A stretch of 38,637 bases of DNA from Deltaproteobacteria bacterium. GTDB taxonomy: Bacteria; UBA10199; SPLOWO2-01-44-7. How positions within the stretch are numbered: the stretch's first letter is position 1; each line of letters starts with the position of its first letter. A program made the position numbers and the translations under genes. This document shows, piece by piece, positions 24,478 through 31,338 of the stretch. The stretch covers positions 1 through 38,637 of the forward strand of contig JAUSII010000046.1 of assembly GCA_030648035.1 (NCBI GenBank). Reading direction: 5' to 3'. The notes under the pieces were generated by a model. That model saw only the letters and a program-made list of their open reading frames with translations, made no database searches and was not told the origin of the DNA.

Positions 24478-26169
24478 ATGAATACACCTTCCCAATATCC
24501 CCCACCGTTTCGTACCGACGATTTTATCGCCAAAGTGACGAGTGCGGCGGACAAACAGTTGCCTGTGGGTGTTTTGATTGTGGGTGCGGGGCCGGCAGGG
24601 CTTGCCTGTGCCATTCGTCTTGGTCAGTTGTTGGAGACGGCGCCTGAAATCAGACAATCTCTGGGCGATTTTCCCGTGGCGGTGTTGGAAAAGGGGAAAT
24701 ATCCGGGGGCGCATCTGCTTTCGGGTGCGGTGATCAACCCGATTGTCTTCAAAAAACTTTTTCCCAATCTTAAAGAGAGCGATTTCCCTTTTTATGGCCC
24801 GGTTAAAAAAGAATCGGTCTATTTTTTGACCGAAACGGCGGCCATGCCCATTCCTGTGCCGCCCACGATGAAAAATCACGGCAACTTTACCGCCTCTCTT
24901 TCCAAAGTCGGCATGTGGCTCGGCAAAAAGGCGGAAGAATTGGGCGTGACGATTCTCCCCGAGACCTCGGCGGTGAAATTGCTGGTGGAAAATGGGGCCG
25001 TGCAGGGGGTGCGCACGGGCGACAAAGGGCGCGATCGCACCGGAGCGCCTCTTTCCAATTTTGAAGAGGGCGTTGACATGCTGGGGCAGGTGACGGTGTT
25101 GGCAGAGGGGACGCAAGGCCATCTCACCCAGACCGCCATCGAACATTTCAAAATCAGGGGAGAGAATCCGCAAATTTATGCGCTGGGAGTCAAAGAAGTT
25201 TGGGAAATCAAACAACCGCTCGACCGTGTGATTCACACGATGGGGTGGCCGCTCCGGCTTGGCAAAAAATATGGCGAGTTCGGCGGCAGTTTTGTCTATC
25301 CCTATGGCGAGAATAAAGTCTGTGTCGGCCTGGTGGTCGGCCTGGATTATCACGATGCGAATCTCTCTGTGCATGATCTTCTGCAAAAAATGAAACTCCA
25401 TCCGCTTTTCAAAAAAATTCTCGAAGGGGGAAAGAGGTTGGAGCAGGGTTGGGGGGCGAAGACAATTCCCGAAGGGGGATTTTATTCTCTGCCGCGTTCG
25501 CTGAATCTGCCCGGCGCTGTTCTGTTGGGAGATGCCGCCGGTTTTGTGAATGTGCCGGCGTTGAAAGGAATTCATTATGCGATGGAGTCGGGTTTTCTGG
25601 CGGCGGAATCTATTTTTGAAGCGCTGAAGGCCAAGCATAATCTCAAATCGGAAGGGGCGCTCAAGCGATATGATATTGCTGTGCAGAAAAGTTTTATCTG
25701 GAAAGATCTGAAGGCGGTTCGCAACATGCGCCAGGCGTTTCAATACGGTTTTTTTGTCGGCGGTTTTCTGGCGAGCTTGATGACACTGACAAAAGGGTTG
25801 TTCCCCGGCTGGCGATTCAAGGCCAAAAAAGACAGCGACCAGAAAATGTTTGAGGGGGAGGATACCTATCCGAAAGCCGACAATAAATATATTTTCGATA
25901 AACTCTCCAGCGCTTATGCTTCGGGCAATCGGAGCAAAGACAACCAACCCAATCATATTCGTGTGGCGATGGATGTGCCGCCGATTATCGGGGAGACCTG
26001 GATTCACATGTGCCCCGCCGCCGTTTATGAATGGCACGCCGATGCCGATGGGAGCAAGCGGTTGCAAATCAACCCTTCCAACTGCATCCACTGCGGCGCC
26101 ATCACCGCCAAAGGGGGCCGCCTCACACCGCCCGAAGGGGGTAGTGGGCCTGAATATACGGAGATGTAA
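24478..26169 (+). CDS. Electron transfer flavoprotein:quinone oxidoreductase with an altered iron-sulfur motif
   Basis: This FAD and [4Fe-4S] enzyme transfers electrons from EtfAB to the membrane quinone. The FAD-binding start is VLIVGAGPAGLACAIRLGQL, and LLSGAVINPIVFKKLFP, LLGDAAGFVNVPALKGIHYAM and TWIHMCPAAVYEW fit the family. Its C-terminal cluster motif is unusual. Typical family members read NC-x-HC-x-x-C-DIKDP before PEGGGGP; here it is NCIHCGAITAKGG, then PPEGGSGP. Only three of the four expected Cys ligands remain and a short stretch is lost. No frameshift explanation is apparent in the other frames. The start is ATG 24478, not the track's 24433, which lies in the repeat. Confidence 0.92.
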   Translation: MNTPSQYPPPFRTDDFIAKVTSAADKQLPVGVLIVGAGPAGLACAIRLGQLLETAPEIRQSLGDFPVAVLEKGKYPGAHLLSGAVINPIVFKKLFPNLKESDFPFYGPVKKESVYFLTETAAMPIPVPPTMKNHGNFTASLSKVGMWLGKKAEELGVTILPETSAVKLLVENGAVQGVRTGDKGRDRTGAPLSNFEEGVDMLGQVTVLAEGTQGHLTQTAIEHFKIRGENPQIYALGVKEVWEIKQPLDRVIHTMGWPLRLGKKYGEFGGSFVYPYGENKVCVGLVVGLDYHDANLSVHDLLQKMKLHPLFKKILEGGKRLEQGWGAKTIPEGGFYSLPRSLNLPGAVLLGDAAGFVNVPALKGIHYAMESGFLAAESIFEALKAKHNLKSEGALKRYDIAVQKSFIWKDLKAVRNMRQAFQYGFFVGGFLASLMTLTKGLFPGWRFKAKKDSDQKMFEGEDTYPKADNKYIFDKLSSAYASGNRSKDNQPNHIRVAMDVPPIIGETWIHMCPAAVYEWHADADGSKRLQINPSNCIHCGAITAKGGRLTPPEGGSGPEYTEM

Positions 26170-26175
26170 GTACGG

Positions 26176-26251
26176 TGTCATTGCGAGCGTAGCGAAGCAA
26201 TCCCGTTGATCATCGGGATTGCCACGGCCCCTTTGGGGCCTCGCAATGACA
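26176..26251 (+). repeat. 76-bp palindromic repeat, copy c (upstream of ggt)
   Basis: Nearly identical to copy a at 20830, with the same terminal inverted repeats. It starts 6 bases after the oxidoreductase stop and ends 10 bases before the ggt ATG. Confidence 0.93.
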
Positions 26252-26261
26252 AATCACAATC

Positions 26262-27962
26262 ATGATTTCTAAATTCAAATCTTGTTTCATTTTCCTTCTT
26301 CTCTTTTTAGTTTCCTGCTCCCCCAATCTCAAACTCGTCGATCCGCCTTCAGGTCGCACGCTTGGGAGTTTTCAGGCGAAGGCCAAACAGGCGATGGTGG
26401 TGACCGCCAATAAAGAGGCGACCGATATCGGTGTCTCCGTTTTGCGAAAGGGGGGGAGTGCCGTTGATGCCGCGATTGCTGTCTCATTCGCCCTCTCTGT
26501 CCTTCGCCCGCAATCGTCGGGCATCGGTGGCGGCGGCTTCATGCTCTATTTCGACAAAAAGAAAAACAAAACGGTCGCGCTTGATTTTCGCGAGTTCGCC
26601 CCCTTCAAGGCCAGCCGCACCATGTATATAAAAGAGGGAAAGGCCGATTCAAAACTGGCCAAAGATGGCGCTTTGTCTGTCGCGGTTCCCCGTCTGGTGG
26701 CGGGATTGGGTGATACCTACGATCACTATTCCGACAAAAAAATCCCGTGGCCAGATCTCGTGAAACCCTCCATTGATTTGGCCCGGGCCGGATTCAGCGT
26801 CTATCCCCACCTCGCCCATTCCATTCTGGAACGGAAGGATGTTCTTTCCCGTTTTAATGCATCGAAAAAACTTTTTCTCCCCAATTCCAAACCTCTCAAA
26901 GAGGGAGATATACTGGTGCAGAGCGATCTGGCTGGAACACTGGAAAAAATTGCCGCCAAAGGGTGGGGCGGTTTTTATGCGGGCGATGTCGCCACCGCCA
27001 TCGTGCGAAGTGTCCAATTGGCCGGCGGTCTCATCACCATCGATGATCTCATGGCTGTGGAACCGATCGAGACGGAACCGTTGGAACAGACGTATCAGGG
27101 ATACATCGTGGTCACCATGCCTCCCCCTTCTTCGGGAGGGGTCACTCTGATTGAAACACTCAACATGCTCGAAGAATTTCCCATTTCGCGATGGGGGCCC
27201 TACCATCCGAAAACAATTCATGTGATGACCGAGGCTCTACGGCGTTCATTTATCGACCGCGCCCGTTATCTGGGCGATCCCCATTTTGTGAAAATTCCGC
27301 TCAAAGGTCTGATCGCCAAAAATTATGCCAAGACACTGGCCGAGTCGATCGACATCCATCGCGCCACGCCGACCGAGTCGTTGTCGCCGAAGGAACTCAC
27401 GCCCAAAGAATCTGAATCGACCACCCACTTTTCCATTATCGATGTACAGGGCAATGCGGTGGTCTCCACGCAGACGATCAACCAATATTTCGGTTCCGGC
27501 ATGGTGGTGGAGGGGACCGGCATTGTATTGAACGATGAAATGGATGATTTTTCCATGGTGGGGAGCGATGCGAATGCGATCGAGCCCGGAAAAAAACCGT
27601 TGAGTTCAATGGCGCCGACGCTGGTGTTTAATAAAAAAGGCGAACTGGTGATGGCGCTCGGTTCTCCCGGCGGCCCCAGAATTATCACCGCTGTCTTGCA
27701 GACACTTCTCAATCGAATCGATTTTGAAGCCTCTCCGCTCGATGCGGTGGCGGCGAAACGAATACATCATCAGGCCTTTCCCGACGAGTTGCAGTATGAA
27801 GCGGGAATGTTGAATGCGGAAGTTTCGCAAAAACTTGGTGCAATGGGCCATGCTCTCAAGGAGCTGAATCCCCCTTGGTTGGTGATGCTGATCTCCAAAG
27901 TTCGCAACAACTGGGTCGGTGTTTCCGACCCGCGCGGAACCGGCACCGCGAAGGGTTTCTAG
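26262..27962 (+). CDS. ggt: Gamma-glutamyltransferase (glutathione hydrolase), predicted lipoprotein
   Basis: This N-terminal-nucleophile enzyme cleaves or transfers gamma-glutamyl groups, classically from glutathione. The precursor self-cleaves before the Thr of ESTTHFSIIDVQGNAV; by position this is Thr387. Other hallmarks are KGGSAVDAAIAVSFALSVL, SSGIGGGGFMLYFD, TQTINQYFGSGMV, LNDEMDDFS, PLSSMAPTLVF and GSPGGPRIITAVLQTLLN. The signal sequence ends in the lipobox LVSC, so the enzyme is probably anchored to a membrane in the periplasm. The full length (566 aa) covers both chains. It starts directly after palindromic repeat copy c. Confidence 0.95.
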   Translation: MISKFKSCFIFLLLFLVSCSPNLKLVDPPSGRTLGSFQAKAKQAMVVTANKEATDIGVSVLRKGGSAVDAAIAVSFALSVLRPQSSGIGGGGFMLYFDKKKNKTVALDFREFAPFKASRTMYIKEGKADSKLAKDGALSVAVPRLVAGLGDTYDHYSDKKIPWPDLVKPSIDLARAGFSVYPHLAHSILERKDVLSRFNASKKLFLPNSKPLKEGDILVQSDLAGTLEKIAAKGWGGFYAGDVATAIVRSVQLAGGLITIDDLMAVEPIETEPLEQTYQGYIVVTMPPPSSGGVTLIETLNMLEEFPISRWGPYHPKTIHVMTEALRRSFIDRARYLGDPHFVKIPLKGLIAKNYAKTLAESIDIHRATPTESLSPKELTPKESESTTHFSIIDVQGNAVVSTQTINQYFGSGMVVEGTGIVLNDEMDDFSMVGSDANAIEPGKKPLSSMAPTLVFNKKGELVMALGSPGGPRIITAVLQTLLNRIDFEASPLDAVAAKRIHHQAFPDELQYEAGMLNAEVSQKLGAMGHALKELNPPWLVMLISKVRNNWVGVSDPRGTGTAKGF

Positions 27963-27997
27963 TTGTCAATCAGGTCTGCTTCGGTTAGATCGCGGGG

Positions 27998-28774
27998 ATG
28001 GAATCGCTTCAAAATCTGGAACAATTCATTTTGGGATTGGGACAAGTTGTTGTCGGTCTCTCCGGCGGTGTCGATTCGTGTCTTCTGGCTTTTGTCGCCA
28101 GAAAAATGGTGGGGAGAGACAACGTGCTGGCCGTCACGGGAGACTCTGCCTCCGTTCCCTCGCGTGACCGTGAGTTTGTTGTGAAATTCTGCGAGGAGCA
28201 CGACATCCCGCACCAGTTCATGCTGACTTACGAACACAATAACCCCAATTATCAGTCGAATCCTTCCAACCGCTGTTTCTTCTGCAAAGAAGAACTCTAC
28301 CAGCGCTTGAACGAGATAGCCCACGCGCGCGGGTGGAAAAATGTTTTGGACGGGACCAATGTCAGCGATTTGTCGGGGCACCGTCCCGGTTTTGAAGCGT
28401 TGAAAAAGGCGGGAGTGATTGCTCCGTATGTGGAACTGGGCATCGACAAAAATAGGGTGCGCAACATTGCAAAGCATTTTAATCTCGAAGTGGCGGATAA
28501 AGCACAGTCGGCATGTCTTGCTTCAAGAATCCCTACCGGCACTCCAATCGATCTGGAAGCTTTGCAAAAAGTCGACCGTGCAGAAAATTTGTTGCGCGAT
28601 CTGGGTATTTTGAATCCGCGCGTCCGTTTTCATGGTGATCTGGCCCGGTTGGAGTTGAAACCGGAAGAGTGGGAAAATTGTTTTTCAAAAAGAGAAATCA
28701 TCCGTAAAGAATTGCAAACGCTCGGTTTCAAGTTTGTGACATTGGATTTAAAAGCTTATGAACGAGAAGGATAA
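27998..28774 (+). CDS. larE: LarE, ATP-dependent sacrificial sulfur transferase for the nickel-pincer cofactor
   Basis: LarE adenylates the LarB product and donates sulfur for the nickel-pincer nucleotide used by lactate racemase (LarA) and relatives. The PP-loop ATP site is VVGLSGGVDSCLLAFVA. The family motifs CFFCKEELYQRL, DGTNVSDLSGHRPG and SACLASRIPTGTPID are present; the last carries the Cys usually implicated in sulfur donation. Length (258 aa) is typical. It overlaps larB by 17 bases. No larA or larC is in the window. Confidence 0.94.
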   Translation: MESLQNLEQFILGLGQVVVGLSGGVDSCLLAFVARKMVGRDNVLAVTGDSASVPSRDREFVVKFCEEHDIPHQFMLTYEHNNPNYQSNPSNRCFFCKEELYQRLNEIAHARGWKNVLDGTNVSDLSGHRPGFEALKKAGVIAPYVELGIDKNRVRNIAKHFNLEVADKAQSACLASRIPTGTPIDLEALQKVDRAENLLRDLGILNPRVRFHGDLARLELKPEEWENCFSKREIIRKELQTLGFKFVTLDLKAYEREG

Positions 28775-29423
28775 TCCCACACAACAATTTGTTCTCGATG
28801 TGGAACGATCAGAGCGCAACCGCTTTGTCGAAGCCATTTTCTGCGAGGGAAAAAATCTGGAGCAGATAAGTCAGATCATTCAAATGATGATGGAGAAAGG
28901 TGAAAACGTTTTTGGAACCCGCCTGGAAAAAGAAAAAGCCATTGAATTAGTTAAGCAATTTCAAGGGTTTGAATATCATTCCTTGAGCCGCACATTCAGC
29001 CTGATGCAAAAACCGCCGCCACTGTTGAAGGGAACACTCGCCATTTTGGCGGCGGGGACTTCGGATACACCTGTCGCCGAAGAAGCACACCAGTTGGCAA
29101 AGTTTTATGGTGTGGATGTGAAATGTTTTTATGATGTCGGTGTCGCCGGTATTCATCGTCTGCTCAAACGTTTGCCGGAAATTGAAGTGTGTGATGTCGC
29201 GATTGTTGTTGCCGGAATGGAAGGAGCTCTACCGACTGTGCTCGGAGGTTTGGTGTCGATGCCCATCATCGCTTGTCCCACGAGTGTCGGTTACGGTTTG
29301 CATTTGGGTGGACTCACACCGTTGGCCGCAATGTTAAATAGTTGTGCAGAAGGAATTTCTGTCGTCAACATCGACAACGGTTTCGGTGCGGCGTGTGCCG
29401 CGTTGAGAATTTTGCGAAAATAA
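28758..29423 (+). CDS. larB: LarB, pyridinium-3,5-biscarboxylate synthase of nickel-pincer cofactor synthesis
   Basis: LarB carboxylates and hydrolyses nicotinic acid adenine dinucleotide in the first step of nickel-pincer nucleotide synthesis. The C-terminal PurE-like domain shows ILAAGTSDTPVAEEA, CFYDVGVAGIHRLL, VVAGMEGALPTVLGGLV and CPTSVGYGLHLGGLTPLAAM. The N-terminal portion is shorter and less conserved. The start overlaps the larE 3' end, so the two are translated together. LarC (nickel insertion) and a client enzyme must be elsewhere in the genome. Confidence 0.94.
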   Translation: MNEKDNPTQQFVLDVERSERNRFVEAIFCEGKNLEQISQIIQMMMEKGENVFGTRLEKEKAIELVKQFQGFEYHSLSRTFSLMQKPPPLLKGTLAILAAGTSDTPVAEEAHQLAKFYGVDVKCFYDVGVAGIHRLLKRLPEIEVCDVAIVVAGMEGALPTVLGGLVSMPIIACPTSVGYGLHLGGLTPLAAMLNSCAEGISVVNIDNGFGAACAALRILRK

Positions 29424-29425
29424 GT

Positions 29426-29454
29426 TTGACACTGTCAATATGTTTCTTTATAAT
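29426..29454 (+). promoter_or_regulatory. Perfect-consensus sigma70 promoter for the 25-aa lysine-rich gene
   Basis: TTGACA (29426-29431), exactly 17 bases, TATAAT (29449-29454). It is the only promoter in the window that matches consensus at all twelve positions. The -35 box begins two bases after the larB stop. Confidence 0.9.
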
Positions 29455-29502
29455 TCGTTTCAGTGAAGTAAATTTTAACCGTTTCCTTCAAGGAGGAAAA
29501 AA

Positions 29503-29580
29503 ATGCCGAAGAAGAAAAAAAAGGCCGTGAAGAAAAAGGCCACGAAGAAAAAGAAGAAGGCCAAGAAGAAAAAGAAATAA
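29503..29580 (+). CDS. 25-residue lysine-rich basic peptide
   Basis: Not in the ORF track. The frame MPKKKKKAVKKKATKKKKKA and five more Lys contains 19 lysines, with Ala, Val, Thr and Pro as the only other residues after Met. It has a strong AGGAGG eight bases before the ATG, a perfect sigma70 promoter and its own intrinsic terminator, so it is a complete single-gene transcription unit. No known family can be assigned. The composition resembles histone H1-type tails and suggests binding to DNA or RNA by charge. A second lysine-rich gene lies 450 bases away on the other strand. Confidence 0.8.
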   Translation: MPKKKKKAVKKKATKKKKKAKKKKK

Positions 29581-29593
29581 GTTTCAGTAAATG

Positions 29594-29628
29594 AAAAACC
29601 CCCGTCACGCAAGTGGCGGGGGTTTTTT
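29594..29628 (+). terminator. Intrinsic terminator after the lysine-rich gene
   Basis: AAAAACCCCCGTCAC pairs with GTGGCGGGGGTTTTT (one G-T pair), loop GCAA, and the run of T ends the stem. Strong and bidirectional in form. Confidence 0.92.
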
Positions 29629-29640
29629 AGTTTCAACTTC

Positions 29641-29796
29641 CGACTTTTGAGTGGGAAGTGTGGTGCGCAACTCCCCACTCCGCTTGGGGAGGCCCCCAAG
29701 CTCCGTTAGTTCCTCGGCCCGCCAAGTATAAAATCCCCCGAGGGGATTGGCGGGCCTGCGCAGTCGTTTCGCACCACACTTCCCACTCAAAAATCG
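29641..29796 (+). repeat. Type II structured inverted-repeat element, copy 1
   Basis: The closing arms 29641-29667 and 29770-29796 are complementary at 26 of 27 positions (arm start CGACTTTTGAGTGGGAAG). The 99-bp core (29669-29767) is identical, base for base by eye, to 33123-33221. The core contains hairpin GCTTGGGG-AGGC-CCCCAAGC and a longer hairpin GGCCCGCCAA/TTGGCGGGCC with an apical TCCCC-CGA-GGGGA. Outer arms differ from copy 2 except for a shared GAGTGGG. A type I element follows 50 bases later. No reading frame of note. Confidence 0.9.
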
Positions 29797-29846
29797 CACC
29801 GCAACTAAGAATTGAAAAAAAATTATAGTTTAAAAAATACGTGTTC

Positions 29847-30008
29847 AAAAGCTGGGAGCGGAAAAAAAGTGGTATGAGGTGGCCTGTCGGAGGCAATTTT
29901 ACAAACGGGATCCAAAAACAAAATTGCCGAGACCGGAGTACCCATGTGCGGGCCGACCCGCACATGAGGTACGTCCCCGAATACCCTTTTTTTCCGCTCC
30001 CAGCTTTT
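29847..30008 (+). repeat. Type I structured inverted-repeat element, copy 2
   Basis: The closing arms 29847-29875 and 29981-30008 are complementary over 28 bp with one bulge. Hairpin B has arms GGCAATTTT/AAAATTGCC (29892-29900, 29920-29928) and a loop with CGGGAT. Hairpin C (29938-29972) has a 10-bp helix CATGTGCGGG/CCCGCACATG, loop CCGA, a bulged A at 29967 and a 5-bp lower helix GTACC/GGTAC. It ends 23 bases beyond the stop of the minus-strand lysine-rich gene. Confidence 0.9.
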
Positions 30009-30031
30009 GTCGGTGTACGTTTGCGAGAGAG

Positions 30032-30133
30032 TTAGCCTCTGTATCGGAGGGAGGCGATGGTTTTGGCTTTCTTTTTGCCCTTTTTCTTTTTTTTGCGGTG
30101 AATTTTCTTTGCCACTTTTCTCTTCTTGTACAT
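30032..30133 (-). CDS. 33-residue lysine/arginine-rich basic peptide
   Basis: Not in the ORF track. It reads MYKKRKVAKKIHRKKKKKGK and ends TIASLRYRG. The ATG lies one base after the stop of the P1-nuclease-like gene, and its Shine-Dalgarno (GGGGGAT) is formed by that gene's last codons, so the two are co-translated. It resembles tiny ribosome-associated or nucleic-acid-binding proteins in composition, but I cannot place it in one. Together with the 25-aa gene at 29503 it brackets a type II and a type I structured element. Confidence 0.65.
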   Translation of the reverse strand: MYKKRKVAKKIHRKKKKKGKKKAKTIASLRYRG

Positions 30134-30134
30134 T

Positions 30135-31280
30135 TTATCCCCCTTGTTTGGACTCTGTTTGATTTAGAAACGACCGGACTATCGTCCGGATGGCCGTTCC
30201 CTGATATTTAAAGTTGGTCAGAACAATCCTGGAAATTTGCGCCGCGGCGTCAGTTCTATGGAAGACGTCTGGATTGAAAAAGAGGGTCGGATTCTCCGGT
30301 GGTCCGTCTTCAAAATCGGTGGTGTATATTTTGGGGCCCAGAAGATTTCCGTCGGTGAGTTTCAGAACAGCCTCAACGGTGTCATAGACATACCGATTCG
30401 AAAAATCGCGGATATTTTTGGCCAGTTCCCGGGCGGAGAGGGGCTTTTCAAAAATATCTTTGCCCTTGAGAGCGTCGTTCCACAAAGCGCCTGTCGAGAG
30501 GGGGGCGTCATGTTCCCCCCCCAGCATCATTTCGACATACCCTTCAAAGTAATGGTGTGTGTTGGAGGCAATATGGGTCAGTGTCTTCAGGAATCCATTT
30601 TTCTCCTGAAAACCCCACCTGAAATAACTCTGAAGACCCTTCCATGCCAGCGGTGGAATCAGTTGCGAAGAGTGAAAGGGCTGTTGAAGGTCTTCGATGT
30701 AGTGCAGAGCACATCCCAGAAAGTTCCAAGCCCAATAGGGTTCCTCCAAACGATGGGCCAGAAGGGCGAGATCAAAATAAATTTGCGCTCTTTGGGTGGC
30801 TTGTCCCACCGGTCCCGGCGGAAAACCGAAAGTGTTTAAAGGATGCAGAAGATCGAATGGCACTTTTTCCATATGGCGAAAAGCCTGGCTCACCGTTTTG
30901 GTCCCTCTGCCAAACCAGAATTGTTCGAGGTGATCAATGGCAAGCCTTCTGTCTCGGCCATCATCGGGTCTGGGCGACGTGATGCTCAATATTTGGAGAG
31001 GGGTAGTTACATGGTCTGGTATTTCACTTTTGTGAAGTGCATCAAAGGGAGCTGCAGAGTTGATCTGGAGCCATTCTGCAAAATCGGCACGGGTCTGTAT
31101 TTTTGGATTTTCTTTTGCGAGTTTGACCAGAAAATTCTCAAAAGGGACAATCACCACAGGGGCGTTGAGATTCCATTTTGTGGCAACAGACGCGAGGCTT
31201 TTGTCGACCAACAGGTGATGCGTTGCGCCGGTCCATGCGTGTGCGGAAAAAGGGAAGAGAAGCAGAAACAGCCATTTCAT
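30135..31280 (-). CDS. Secreted zinc-dependent phospholipase C / S1-P1 nuclease-fold protein
   Basis: The signal peptide MKWLFLLLFPFSAHA should be cut before W, giving a mature N-terminus WTGATHHLLVDK. In bacterial phospholipase C and P1 nuclease the mature N-terminal Trp and nearby His bind the active-site zinc cluster, so this start is meaningful. Further motifs consistent with that fold are ALHYIEDLQQPFHSS and TRADFAEWLQI. The protein (about 381 aa) is longer than either prototype, with a C-terminal extension. I use ATG 31280 rather than the track's 31307 because of the signal peptide. Its substrate (lipid or nucleic acid) is not clear. A tiny basic gene follows in the same transcript. Confidence 0.7.
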   Translation of the reverse strand: MKWLFLLLFPFSAHAWTGATHHLLVDKSLASVATKWNLNAPVVIVPFENFLVKLAKENPKIQTRADFAEWLQINSAAPFDALHKSEIPDHVTTPLQILSITSPRPDDGRDRRLAIDHLEQFWFGRGTKTVSQAFRHMEKVPFDLLHPLNTFGFPPGPVGQATQRAQIYFDLALLAHRLEEPYWAWNFLGCALHYIEDLQQPFHSSQLIPPLAWKGLQSYFRWGFQEKNGFLKTLTHIASNTHHYFEGYVEMMLGGEHDAPLSTGALWNDALKGKDIFEKPLSARELAKNIRDFSNRYVYDTVEAVLKLTDGNLLGPKIYTTDFEDGPPENPTLFFNPDVFHRTDAAAQISRIVLTNFKYQGTAIRTIVRSFLNQTESKQGG

Positions 31281-31300
31281 AGGCACTTCTTTCAACATGA

Positions 31301-31328
31301 TTGACATTGTCCGTCAATTAAAGATAAA
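31301..31328 (+). promoter_or_regulatory. Candidate promoter for hpt
   Basis: A perfect TTGACA (31301-31306), 16-bp spacer, GATAAA (31323-31328), only 10 bases before the chosen ATG at 31339. The inverted repeat ATTGAC-N7-GTCAAT overlaps the -35 box and could be an operator shared with the divergent gene. Confidence 0.5.
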
Positions 31329-31338
31329 CCCGCCCCCG

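Noticed and set aside
26070-26169. Frameshift as the cause of the odd ETF:quinone oxidoreductase C-terminus
   Set aside because: Neither other frame restores the CxxCxxC-DIKDP segment, and the motif downstream is in the original frame.
24424-26181. 585-aa minus-strand ORF opposite the ETF:quinone oxidoreductase
   Set aside because: Long only because of codon bias on the plus strand; Arg/His/Phe-rich composition typical of antisense frames, and its ends lie in repeats.
29641-29796. Type II element as a plain terminator pair
   Set aside because: A strong dedicated terminator already exists at 29594-29628, and the conserved multi-hairpin core exceeds what termination needs.
29605-29965. Minus-strand ORFs of 64 and 110 aa across the type II and type I elements
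   Set aside because: The same peptide pieces appear at 33.1 kb because the repeat core is identical; no ribosome-binding site and they cross the palindromes.
29847-30008. Type I elements as integron attC sites
   Set aside because: They are long folded inverted repeats, but the terminal RYYYAAC and GTTRRRY boxes are lacking and no integrase or cassette array surrounds them.
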